Origin: Nocardioides marinus
GTDB lineage: Bacteria > Pseudomonadota > Alphaproteobacteria > Rhodobacterales > Rhodobacteraceae
Length of the DNA: 64,000 nucleotides
NCBI GenBank assembly: GCA_019801415.1
Contig: JAHVJD010000002.1
Span: forward strand, 372,001 to 436,000
Direction of reading: 5' to 3'
The notes under the pieces were generated by a model, which was given only the letters and a program-made list of their open reading frames with translations, was not told the DNA's origin and made no database searches. Below are positions 8,632 to 16,277 of the stretch, one piece after another. Position 1 is the stretch's first letter. Each line of letters starts with the position of its first letter. Position numbers and translations under genes: made by a program.

Positions 8632-9738
8632 ATGAGCAAAACACCCGCATCCCCGAAGGGCAAACCGGCCCCGAAAGCCGCAGCAGGCAAAACGCCCGCT
8701 GCAAATCCGACTGACGGCAAAGCTGCCGAGGGCGACCGCATCGCCAAGGTGCTGTCGCGCGCTGGCGTGGCCTCGCGCCGCGAGGCCGAGCGGATGATCG
8801 CCGAAGGGCGCGTGTCGGTAAACGGCAAGAAGATCGACAGCCCGGCGCTGAACGTGACGGCACGAGACCGCATCAGCGTCGACGGCCAGCCCCTGCCCGA
8901 AGCGGAGGCGCCGCGGATGTGGCTATATTACAAGCCGATCGGGCTGGTGACCACGACCAGCGACGAAAAGGGCCGCAAGACGATTTTCGACGAACTGCCC
9001 GAGGATATGCCGCGGGTCATGACGGTCGGGCGGCTCGACCTGAACTCGGAAGGGCTGCTGCTGCTGACCAATGACGGGGCCATCAAGCGCAAGCTGGAAC
9101 TGCCCTCGACCGGTTGGCTGCGGCGCTACCGGGTGCGCATCAATGGCCGTCCGCGCGACGAAGATTTTGCGCCGCTGCGCAAAGGGGCGGTGATCGACGG
9201 GGAAAAATTCCAACCGATGACGGTGACGCTGGACCGGCAGCAAGGCGCCAATGCCTGGCTGACGGTGGGGCTGCGCGAAGGCAAGAACCGCGAAATCCGC
9301 CGCGCGATGGAACATGTGGGTTTCACCGTGAACCGGCTTTTGCGGGTGTCCTACGGGCCGTTTCAACTTGGCGAGCTGAAACCCGGAGAGGTCGAGGAGC
9401 TGCGCCCGCGCGTGGTGCGCGACCAACTGGGCCTGGAACCGGAAGAGGCCGCCCCGACCGCGCGTCCGACCCGCGCGCGTGGCAAGCCAGGCGCCAAACC
9501 GGGGCGCAGGCCGGGCAGCACGCCCCAGGACAAGGCAACTGGTGGCGCAGGCAAACCCGGCGGGCGCCCCGACGGCAAGCGGGGCGACAAACCGGTGCGC
9601 GCCCCGGGCGGAAAACCCGCCGCGCCATCGACCGGCCGCCGTGCGCCCCCCGGCGGCCGCGGCACCCCCAAAGGCACAGGACGCCCGGCGCACCCCGGCG
9701 GCGCAAAGCCCCCGGGTGGCAAGAAACCCCGGCGCTGA
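8632..9738 (+). CDS. rluB: Pseudouridine synthase, RluB/RsuA family, with long basic tail
   Basis: 368 residues. An S4 RNA-binding domain (about 34-85: [21 protein letters not shown]) is followed by the RsuA/RluB catalytic domain with Asp136 in [17 protein letters not shown]. It should isomerise a uridine in rRNA, most likely 23S as for RluB. The last 95 or so residues are a Gly/Lys/Pro/Arg-rich low-complexity tail ending GGKKPRR, which may add nonspecific RNA binding. The start is uncertain: ATG at 8632 has no clear ribosome binding site, while an in-frame ATG at 8614 has AAGGCGG before it. Confidence 0.88.
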   Translation: MSKTPASPKGKPAPKAAAGKTPAANPTDGKAAEGDRIAKVLSRAGVASRREAERMIAEGRVSVNGKKIDSPALNVTARDRISVDGQPLPEAEAPRMWLYYKPIGLVTTTSDEKGRKTIFDELPEDMPRVMTVGRLDLNSEGLLLLTNDGAIKRKLELPSTGWLRRYRVRINGRPRDEDFAPLRKGAVIDGEKFQPMTVTLDRQQGANAWLTVGLREGKNREIRRAMEHVGFTVNRLLRVSYGPFQLGELKPGEVEELRPRVVRDQLGLEPEEAAPTARPTRARGKPGAKPGRRPGSTPQDKATGGAGKPGGRPDGKRGDKPVRAPGGKPAAPSTGRRAPPGGRGTPKGTGRPAHPGGAKPPGGKKPRR

Positions 9739-9833
9739 GACAATTGCGGCAGACTTCCCCCTAGCAAGATCGCAACCTATCCCCTAGGTTTCCAATTAGT
9801 TAATCGCTTTTGGCTGCTTTGGGGGATGCTCGC

Positions 9834-9908
9834 GTGCAGAAAATTGCCTTCGTCGCCTTGTTGATCCTTCTGCTGGGGCTTGGCACCGGCTGGATCGTGG
9901 GGGGCTGA
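9834..9908 (+). CDS. Putative 24-residue membrane micropeptide
   Basis: A GTG start with GGGGGA about 6 bases upstream opens a 24-codon frame encoding (M)QKIAFVALLILLLGLGTG followed by WIVGG and TGA. It would form a single transmembrane helix with a positively charged cytoplasmic end. It stops 4 bases before the ATG of the XpaC-like gene, so it looks like the first cistron of that operon. It is too short for routine gene calling and I know no family for it. It might instead be a leader peptide, or chance. Confidence 0.45.
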   Translation: MQKIAFVALLILLLGLGTGWIVGG

Positions 9909-9912
9909 TCGG

Positions 9913-10818
9913 ATGGCACAGCGCTACGGCGGCAAATACAGTCCCGATACGAAAACCACGGAGGCGTCCCAGCCCAAGGGCACGCCTGCGGCGCGACGCC
10001 CGGCACGGGTGCAGGTCGATCCCGTCGGTCTGCGCGCCAACCTGATGTTTGTTCCGCCGGCGCTGCTGACGCTGCTGTCCCTGACCGACGGCGCCACCGG
10101 GCTCGCACTCGGGCTGGTGGGCGCGCTGTCCTGGACCGGCGCGGCGCTGCTGCTGCGCGAGGGGCTGAAAGCCGAAGCCGCTTACCAGGCACGCAAGGTC
10201 GCGCGCCGCCCCGCCCTGCCCCGCAAGATCCTGGCCGCGGTCCTGTCCGGCGGCGGCGCGGCGCTGGCCGCGGCCAAGGGGGATCCCAGCATCGCGACAA
10301 TGGCGCTCTACGGCCTCGCGGCCGCCGGGCTGCATCTCGCGGCTTTTGGCCTTGACCCCTTGCAGGACAAGGGCGCCGAGGGGGTTGACGAGTTTCAACG
10401 CTCCCGCGTGGCCCGTGCCGTCGACGAGGCCGAAGCCAACCTGTCGGCGATGACGCAGGCCGTGCAGCGCACCCGCGACCGGCAGCTCGAAGCACGGGTG
10501 GAACAGTTTCAGGCCATTGCCCGCGAGTTGTTCCGCACCGTCGAAGAGGACCCGCGCGATCTCACCGCCGCGCGCAAGTATCTGACCGTCTATTTGCGGG
10601 GCGCAAAGGATGCTACTGTGAAATTCGCCGACATCTATGACCGCAGCGGCGATCAGCAGGCCCGCATCGATTACCTGGCTCTGCTGGACGATCTGGAACA
10701 GAATTTCGCCGCCCGCACCCGCAAGCTGCTGGTTGAGGATCGCACGGATCTGACCGTTGAAATCGACGTGCTGCGCGACCGCTTGCAGCGTGAAGGGGTC
10801 CACCTGGACCGGAACTGA
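9913..10818 (+). CDS. XpaC-like (5-bromo-4-chloroindolyl phosphate hydrolysis) family membrane protein
   Basis: 301 residues. After a basic, disordered N-terminus of about 35 residues there are about four hydrophobic segments (roughly 43-60, 62-82, 105-121, 127-145), then a helical cytoplasmic C-terminal domain (EFQRSRVARAVDEAEANLSAMTQ to the end) typical of XpaC. In Bacillus subtilis xpaC is paired with a TelA homologue (yaaN), and the same pairing is seen here. The biochemical role is unknown despite the historical name. The start at 9913 is chosen because it follows the micropeptide stop directly and gives MAQRYGGKYSP. Confidence 0.8.
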   Translation: MAQRYGGKYSPDTKTTEASQPKGTPAARRPARVQVDPVGLRANLMFVPPALLTLLSLTDGATGLALGLVGALSWTGAALLLREGLKAEAAYQARKVARRPALPRKILAAVLSGGGAALAAAKGDPSIATMALYGLAAAGLHLAAFGLDPLQDKGAEGVDEFQRSRVARAVDEAEANLSAMTQAVQRTRDRQLEARVEQFQAIARELFRTVEEDPRDLTAARKYLTVYLRGAKDATVKFADIYDRSGDQQARIDYLALLDDLEQNFAARTRKLLVEDRTDLTVEIDVLRDRLQREGVHLDRN

Positions 10819-10836
10819 TGAGTGAGGAAGCCATTT

Positions 10837-12027
10837 ATGTCCCAAGCAATTCAAACCAAGGCCGCTGAGGCCGAAACTCTGGTTCAGGAAGTCACCGCCA
10901 CCCAACTGCCCGAGCCCAAGGCCGAGGTGCAGAGGCTGGAGGAGGCCGATGCCGAGACCTCCGAGGCGATCCGCAAGCGGATGGACCAGATCGATATGGC
11001 CGATACCAACTCGATCATCCACTTCGGCTCCGATGCGCAGGCGGAGTTGCAGACCATCAGCCAGGCGATGCTGGCGGATGTGCGCAACAAGGACGTGGGC
11101 CCGGCTGGCGACAGCCTGCGCAACATCGTCACCACCATTCGCGGCTTCTCGGTGTCGGAACTGGACATGCGCCGCAAGCCCTCCTTCTGGGAGCGCCTGC
11201 TGGGCCGCGCCGCGCCCTTTGCCAAGTTCACCGCCCGCTATGAAACTGTGCAGGAGCAGATCGACAAGATCACCCATGACCTGCTGGGCCATGAACACAC
11301 GCTGCTGAAGGACATCAAGTCGCTGGACCTGCTCTATGAAAAGACGCTGGAGTTCTACGACGAGCTGGCGCTTTACATCGCCGCGGGCGAGGCCAAGCTG
11401 GCCGAGCTGGACGGCACCGCCATCCCCGCCAAGGAGGCCGAGGTGCAGGCGGCGCCCGAAGGCGACCAGGTGATGAAGGCGCAGGAGTTGCGTGATCTGC
11501 GGGCCGCGCGCGACGACCTGGAGCGCCGGGTGCATGACCTGAAGCTGACCCGCCAGGTCACCATGCAGTCGCTGCCCTCGATCCGGTTGGTGCAGGAGAA
11601 CGACAAGTCGCTGGTGACCAAGATCAACTCGACCCTGGTGAACACCGTGCCGCTGTGGGAGACCCAGCTGGCCCAGGCGCTGACCATCCAGCGTTCGGCG
11701 CAGGCAGCCGCTGCCGTGCGTGATGCCAACGACCTGACGAATGAGCTGCTGACCTCGAACGCCGCCAACCTGCGGCAGTCGAACGAGATGATCCGACAGG
11801 AGATGGAGCGCGGCGTATTTGACATCGAAGCGGTGAAACAGGCCAATGCGGATCTGATCGGCACCATCCAGGACAGCCTCAAGATCGCCGACGAGGGCAA
11901 GGCCAAGCGCGCCGCCGCCGAGGCCGAGCTGCAGAAGATGGAAGCCGAGCTGCGCGACACGCTGGCCGCCGCCAAGGCCCGTCGGGACGGGGTGGGCGAC
12001 AATGCCGGCACCGCGGTGCCGGGCTGA
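10837..12027 (+). CDS. telA: Toxic anion (tellurite) resistance protein, TelA family
   Basis: 396 residues, almost wholly alpha-helical and coiled-coil-like. TelA-typical stretches are visible: SIIHFGSDAQAELQTISQAML, FWERLLGRAAPFAKF, VHDLKLTRQVTMQSLPSIRLVQ and NTVPLWETQLAQAL. TelA proteins are cytoplasmic and associated with tellurite or colicin tolerance and with Ter/Psp-like stress modules; the molecular action is unknown. GAGGAAG lies 6 bases before the ATG at 10837. It begins 18 bases after the XpaC-like gene. Confidence 0.92.
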   Translation: MSQAIQTKAAEAETLVQEVTATQLPEPKAEVQRLEEADAETSEAIRKRMDQIDMADTNSIIHFGSDAQAELQTISQAMLADVRNKDVGPAGDSLRNIVTTIRGFSVSELDMRRKPSFWERLLGRAAPFAKFTARYETVQEQIDKITHDLLGHEHTLLKDIKSLDLLYEKTLEFYDELALYIAAGEAKLAELDGTAIPAKEAEVQAAPEGDQVMKAQELRDLRAARDDLERRVHDLKLTRQVTMQSLPSIRLVQENDKSLVTKINSTLVNTVPLWETQLAQALTIQRSAQAAAAVRDANDLTNELLTSNAANLRQSNEMIRQEMERGVFDIEAVKQANADLIGTIQDSLKIADEGKAKRAAAEAELQKMEAELRDTLAAAKARRDGVGDNAGTAVPG

Positions 12028-12030
12028 GCC

Positions 12031-12972
12031 ATGTGGCGGGTCGCGGCACATAGATCTGTGCTCGGTCGCAGCGCCGCCCTTGGCGCTCTGGTTGCGACGG
12101 CGGGCTGTCTTCCGATGTCAAAACCGGAGTCGCTGGTGCCGCGCCCGCGCCCGGCCACGCTGCAACCGGCGGTCTACGAGCCCTCCGCCGACAGCGCCCA
12201 GCTGGCCTATTACTATCAGAACCTGCAACGGGACCTGCTGACCCGCGGGTTGCTGCGCACCGATGGCGGCGGGCCGGACACCCCCTACGACGCCGAGGAT
12301 CTGGCCGAGAGCTTTGAAGCGCTGGCCTTCTACGATGAATACGGTGGCTCCGACGTGGCCGGGGAGCTGGGGCGCTGGGACAAGCCCGTGCGCATCGCGG
12401 CCGAGTTCGGCCCCTCGGTTCCGAAGTCCCAGCGCGACGCCGACCAGCAGATGCTGGGCGACTACGCAGCGCGGCTGGCACGGATCACCCGGCATCCGAT
12501 CAGCATGGTCAGCAGCCGCGCCAATTTCCACGTGATCTTCGCCAGCCTCGACGACAGCGCCTTTGTCGCCGAGCGGGTGCGCGAGCTGCTGCCCTCGATC
12601 AGCGCCAAGGACCTGTCGCTGCTGGCCGCCCCGCCGCGCAACTACTACTGCCTGGTGATCGCCGGCGGGCCGCAGGAGGATCCGCTCTCCTACAGCCACG
12701 GCGTGGCCCTGATCCGCGCCGAACACCCCGACCTGGTGCGCAAAAGCTGCGTGCATGAGGAAGTCGCGCAAGGCCTGGGTCTTCGCAACGACAGCCCGCG
12801 GGCACGGCCTTCGATCTTCAACGATGACGACGAATTCGCCCTGCTGACCAGTTTCGACGAGAAGCTGTTGCAGATGCTGTATGATCCAAGACTGAAGACG
12901 GGCATGCGTGCCGAGGACGCCCGCCCGATCGTTCGCATCCTCGCCCGCGAGGCGACCGGCCGCGACCTGTAG
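12031..12972 (+). CDS. DUF2927 family lipoprotein, putative metalloprotease-like
   Basis: 313 residues. The N-terminus is a lipoprotein signal with lipobox VATAGC (Cys26). The C-terminal half carries the DUF2927 core: CVHEEVAQGLGLRND (HEE at 242-244) and FNDDDEFALLTSFDEKLLQMLYDPRL. The HE-based helix looks zincin-like and could bind zinc, but proteolysis has not been established for this family as far as I know. It starts 3 bases after the telA stop, so it belongs to the same operon, and would act in the periplasm. Confidence 0.82.
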   Translation: MWRVAAHRSVLGRSAALGALVATAGCLPMSKPESLVPRPRPATLQPAVYEPSADSAQLAYYYQNLQRDLLTRGLLRTDGGGPDTPYDAEDLAESFEALAFYDEYGGSDVAGELGRWDKPVRIAAEFGPSVPKSQRDADQQMLGDYAARLARITRHPISMVSSRANFHVIFASLDDSAFVAERVRELLPSISAKDLSLLAAPPRNYYCLVIAGGPQEDPLSYSHGVALIRAEHPDLVRKSCVHEEVAQGLGLRNDSPRARPSIFNDDDEFALLTSFDEKLLQMLYDPRLKTGMRAEDARPIVRILAREATGRDL

Positions 12973-12998
12973 GCCGCCACATGAAGAGGACCTGACTG

Positions 12999-14189
12999 AT
13001 GGGTATTTTCGATTTTCTCAAGGGTGAATTCATCGATGTCATTCACTGGGTGGATGATACCCATGACACGATGGTCTGGCGGTTCGAGCGCGAAGGCCAC
13101 GCGATCAAATATGGCGCCAAGCTGACGGTGCGCGAGGGCCAGGCGGCGGTTTTCGTGCATGAGGGCCAGCTGGCGGATGTCTTCACCCCCGGTCTCTACA
13201 TGCTGGAGACCAACAACATGCCGATCATGACGACGCTGCAGCACTGGGACCACGGCTTCCAGTCGCCGTTCAAGTCCGAGATCTATTTCGTCGACACCAC
13301 CCGTTTCAGCGATCTGAAATGGGGCACCAAGAACCCGATCATCTGCCGCGACCCCGAATTCGGCCCGGTTCGGCTGCGCGCCTATGGCACCTACACGATC
13401 AAGGTGGCGGACCCTGCCCGCTTCCTGACCGAGATCGTCGGCACTGACGGCGAATTCACCATGGACGAGATCTCCTTTCAGATCCGCAACATCATCGTGC
13501 AGGAGTTCTCCCGCGTGGTGGCAGGCAGCGGTATCCCGGTCCTCGACATGGCCGCCAACACCGCCGATCTGGGCAAGCTGGTGGCGGCGGAAATCTCCGG
13601 TACGCTGGCAGAATACGGCCTGATGATGCCCGAGCTTTACATCGAGAACATCTCGCTGCCGCCGGCAGTGGAAGAGGCGTTGGACAAGCGCACCCAGATG
13701 GGCGTGCTCGGCGATCTGGGCCGCTACACCCAGTTTTCCGCCGCAGAGGCGATGACGGCGGCGGCCCGGACTCCAAACAGCGGCATGGGCGCCGGAATGG
13801 GTATGGGCATGGGTATGGCGATGGCCCAGCAGATGGCGCAACAGATGGCACCGGGGGCGGCGGGTCAGCCTTCGGGCCCCTGGGGCGCCCGTCCCGCCCC
13901 CGCTGCGGCGGCCCAGGCCGCGCCTGCCGCAAGGCCCCAATCCGCACCGGTGGCACCGCCGCCGCCCCCGGTGGAGCACGTCTGGCACATCGCTGTCGAC
14001 GGTCAGACCTCCGGGCCGTTCTCCAAGGCCCGCATGGGGCGCATGGCGCAGGATGGCACCCTGACCCGCGACACCCATGTGTGGACGCCCGGGCAGGATG
14101 GCTGGAAACGGGCCGGGGACGTGATCGAACTGGCACAGCTGTTCACCATTCTGCCGCCGCCCCCTCCGCCGCCGCCACCCGCGGGCTGA
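12999..14189 (+). CDS. SPFH-domain (YdjI/virion-core-like) protein with C-terminal GYF_2-like domain
   Basis: 396 residues. The N-terminal part begins MGIFDFLKGEFIDVIHWVDDTHDTMVWRFEREGHAIKYGAKLTVREGQAA in overlapping segments typical of the YdjI-type SPFH (band 7) family; the SPFH core runs to about residue 235. A Gly/Met-rich stretch (GMGMGMGMAMAQQMAQQM) and Ala/Pro linker follow, then a GYF_2/DUF4339-like domain near 328-380 (VWHIAVDGQTSGPFSKARMG, then VWTPGQDGWKRAGDV) and a run of prolines. It is cytoplasmic or membrane-associated and probably a scaffold. AGAGGA lies 8 bases before the start. The next gene is the zinc-ribbon protein, matching the ydjG-ydjI type of pairing in Bacillus. Confidence 0.88.
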   Translation: MGIFDFLKGEFIDVIHWVDDTHDTMVWRFEREGHAIKYGAKLTVREGQAAVFVHEGQLADVFTPGLYMLETNNMPIMTTLQHWDHGFQSPFKSEIYFVDTTRFSDLKWGTKNPIICRDPEFGPVRLRAYGTYTIKVADPARFLTEIVGTDGEFTMDEISFQIRNIIVQEFSRVVAGSGIPVLDMAANTADLGKLVAAEISGTLAEYGLMMPELYIENISLPPAVEEALDKRTQMGVLGDLGRYTQFSAAEAMTAAARTPNSGMGAGMGMGMGMAMAQQMAQQMAPGAAGQPSGPWGARPAPAAAAQAAPAARPQSAPVAPPPPPVEHVWHIAVDGQTSGPFSKARMGRMAQDGTLTRDTHVWTPGQDGWKRAGDVIELAQLFTILPPPPPPPPPAG

Positions 14190-14257
14190 CCCTCGCCATC
14201 ATGCTGCTGCCCCTGCCCGACTTTCGACCGCCCCTTGCCTGACAGGTACGCCCGACC

Positions 14258-15379
14258 GTGACGATGCCGCCGCCGCCGATTGCGCCCGAAACCGCTGCCG
14301 AAACCACCCACCGCTTTCCCTGCGAGAATTGCGGCGCGGATTACACCTATGATCCGGCCACCGGCCAGCTGACCTGTGCGCATTGCGGCCATACCGACCG
14401 CATTCGCAGCGGCCCCTGGAAGGGGTCCGCGCTGAAGGAGCTGGATTTTCACGCCGCGGTGGCGGAGCAGCTGCCCGAGATCGAAACGGAAGTCACCCGG
14501 GTCAGCACCTGTCCCAACTGCGCCGCCCAGGTGGAGTTCGACCCTCAGACCCACGCCCGGGAATGCCCCTTTTGCGCAACACCAGTGGTCACGGACACGG
14601 ACGAGAGCCGACAGATCAAGCCCAAGGCTGTGCTGCCCTTCGCCATAACCGAACGCCTGGCGCATCAGGCGATGAGCAATTGGCTGGGACAGCTGTGGTT
14701 CGCGCCCAGCGGGCTGAAGCAATACGCCCGCAAGGGACGGCGCATGCAGGGCATCTATGTGCCCTATTGGACCTATGACGCCCAGACCCGCAGCACCTAC
14801 CGCGGAGAGCACGGCACGGTGTATTACGTCACCGAGCGTGTCCAGCGCAATGGCCGTACCGAAACCCGCCAGGTCGCCAAGGTGCGCTGGCGCCCCGTGG
14901 CGGGACGGGTACAGCGCTTCTTTGACGATGTTCTGGTCCTCGCGTCGCGAAGCCTGCCGAAACGCTACACCGACGCGCTGGATCCTTGGGACCTGTCGCA
15001 ACTGGAGCCGTACCAGCCGCAATACCTGGCCGGGTTCCGGGCCGAGGCCTATGGCGTGGACCTGGAAACGGGTTTTGCCGAAGCCCGCCAACGGATGGAC
15101 CGGGTGATCGAGCGGGACGTGCGGTTTGACATCGGCGGCGACCGCCAGCGCATCCACGCGATCGACACGCAGGTCTCGGACGTCACCTTCAAACATATCC
15201 TGCTGCCTGTCTGGCTGGCCGCCTACAAGTACCGTGGCAAGACCTATCGCTTTGTCGTCAATGGCCAATCCGGCAAGGTTCAGGGCGAACGCCCCTATTC
15301 CGCCATCAAGATTGCCCTGGCTGCGCTGGCGGCCGCGATCGTGGTTGCAGCGGTCGCCTATTTGGCTGGACAACAGTAG
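14258..15379 (+). CDS. Double zinc-ribbon membrane protein (YdjG-like)
   Basis: 373 residues with two zinc ribbons: Cys22/25/40/43 (CENC ... CAHC) and Cys85/88/103/106 (CPNC ... CPFC). A beta-rich middle domain with Trp/Tyr-rich segments ([20 protein letters not shown]) follows, and a single C-terminal transmembrane helix ([19 protein letters not shown]). Such proteins are often mislabelled as primosomal or helicase-like because of the ribbons. In Bacillus the comparable protein helps recruit a PspA-type protein to the membrane, but no PspA is in this window. GTG at 14258 or ATG at 14264 may be the start. It is the last gene of the operon that begins at 9834. Confidence 0.8.
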   Translation: MTMPPPPIAPETAAETTHRFPCENCGADYTYDPATGQLTCAHCGHTDRIRSGPWKGSALKELDFHAAVAEQLPEIETEVTRVSTCPNCAAQVEFDPQTHARECPFCATPVVTDTDESRQIKPKAVLPFAITERLAHQAMSNWLGQLWFAPSGLKQYARKGRRMQGIYVPYWTYDAQTRSTYRGEHGTVYYVTERVQRNGRTETRQVAKVRWRPVAGRVQRFFDDVLVLASRSLPKRYTDALDPWDLSQLEPYQPQYLAGFRAEAYGVDLETGFAEARQRMDRVIERDVRFDIGGDRQRIHAIDTQVSDVTFKHILLPVWLAAYKYRGKTYRFVVNGQSGKVQGERPYSAIKIALAALAAAIVVAAVAYLAGQQ

Positions 15380-15426
15380 ATCGCCGCGCCACAAAGCCCC
15401 GGGACACCAACACAGAGAAAACCAGC

Positions 15427-15873
15427 ATGCGCGCTTTGATTCAAAGGGTTACAGAAGCCTCGGTCACGGTAGACAATGAGGTCTGCGGCGAAATCGGCCC
15501 CGGCCTGCTGGTCCTGGTCTGCGCCATGCAAGGCGACGATGAGGCGGCCGCCGAGCAACTGGCCGCGAAAATCGCCAAGCTGCGCATCTTCAAGGACGAG
15601 GCCGGGCGGATGAACCGCTCGGTGCTGGACACCGGCGGCAGCGTTCTGGTCGTCAGCCAATTCACCCTGGCAGCGGACACCCGCAGCGGCAACCGTCCCG
15701 GCTTTTCGCAGGCTGCCCCGCCGGTGGAGGGCGAACGCCTCTACCTGCATTTCGCCGATGCCGTGCGGCAGCAGGGCCTGACCATCGCCACCGGCCGCTT
15801 TGGCGCCGACATGAAGGTGGCGCTGGTCAATGACGGGCCGGTGACCATCTGGCTGGATACCGCACAGCGCTGA
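15427..15873 (+). CDS. dtd: D-aminoacyl-tRNA deacylase
   Basis: 148 residues, the usual DTD length. It hydrolyses D-aminoacyl-tRNA and glycyl-tRNA(Ala) for translation proofreading. Both active-site motifs are present: SQFTL ([11 protein letters not shown]) and the Gly-cisPro motif in [10 protein letters not shown]. The start gives [13 protein letters not shown], the family N-terminus. It lies 47 bases after the zinc-ribbon gene and may be read from the same transcript, but is functionally unrelated. Confidence 0.97.
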   Translation: MRALIQRVTEASVTVDNEVCGEIGPGLLVLVCAMQGDDEAAAEQLAAKIAKLRIFKDEAGRMNRSVLDTGGSVLVVSQFTLAADTRSGNRPGFSQAAPPVEGERLYLHFADAVRQQGLTIATGRFGADMKVALVNDGPVTIWLDTAQR

Positions 15874-16277
15874 ACCGCCCGGTGGCCGCTGTGACCGGAT
15901 CGAAGCAAGGTGACTCGCGTCGGGGTCAACAGGTCGGGTTCAGGCGTTGCGCGCCCATGTTTGCGGCAACACTTTGACAATCCTAGGTTGCAAGATAGCG
16001 ACGTCAGCGCAATTAAATTAAGCGTTTGCGGCTCCGTAGGGTAAAAAAATTCTGGTCGCATTCCGGCCGGAAATTTGATTTACACGCCGCACGACAATCT
16101 GAATACGGCACCTAACCACACAAAGGCGACGCGCTGCGATTTCGCCATGACTCTGCATGTGCGCCCCCTCCGGGGCCGCCGCGAATAATCCTTGCGAGGC
16201 TGCGGCAAATGCGCAAATCTTGAACCATCAATTAAAAAACGGGTGTTTACAGCACCTAATCAAACCGGGAGATCCTC
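15874..16277. promoter_or_regulatory. 404-bp leader of the ABC importer operon with candidate promoter and palindrome
   Basis: No gene is seen. A consensus -35 TTGACA lies at 15974-15979, with a possible -10 (TAGCGA) around 15996-16001; a second AT-rich stretch (AATTAAATTAAG) lies near 16011-16022. A perfect 12-bp palindrome TTCCGGCCGGAA is at 16061-16072 and could be an operator. The region becomes AT-rich compared with its surroundings. The binding-protein gene has GGGAGA 7 bases before its ATG. If the first promoter is used, the 5' leader is about 270 bases long. Confidence 0.4.

Noticed and set aside
9796-12051. 751-codon minus-strand frame
   Set aside because: Antisense to the XpaC-like and telA genes, which have start sites, spacing and family motifs.
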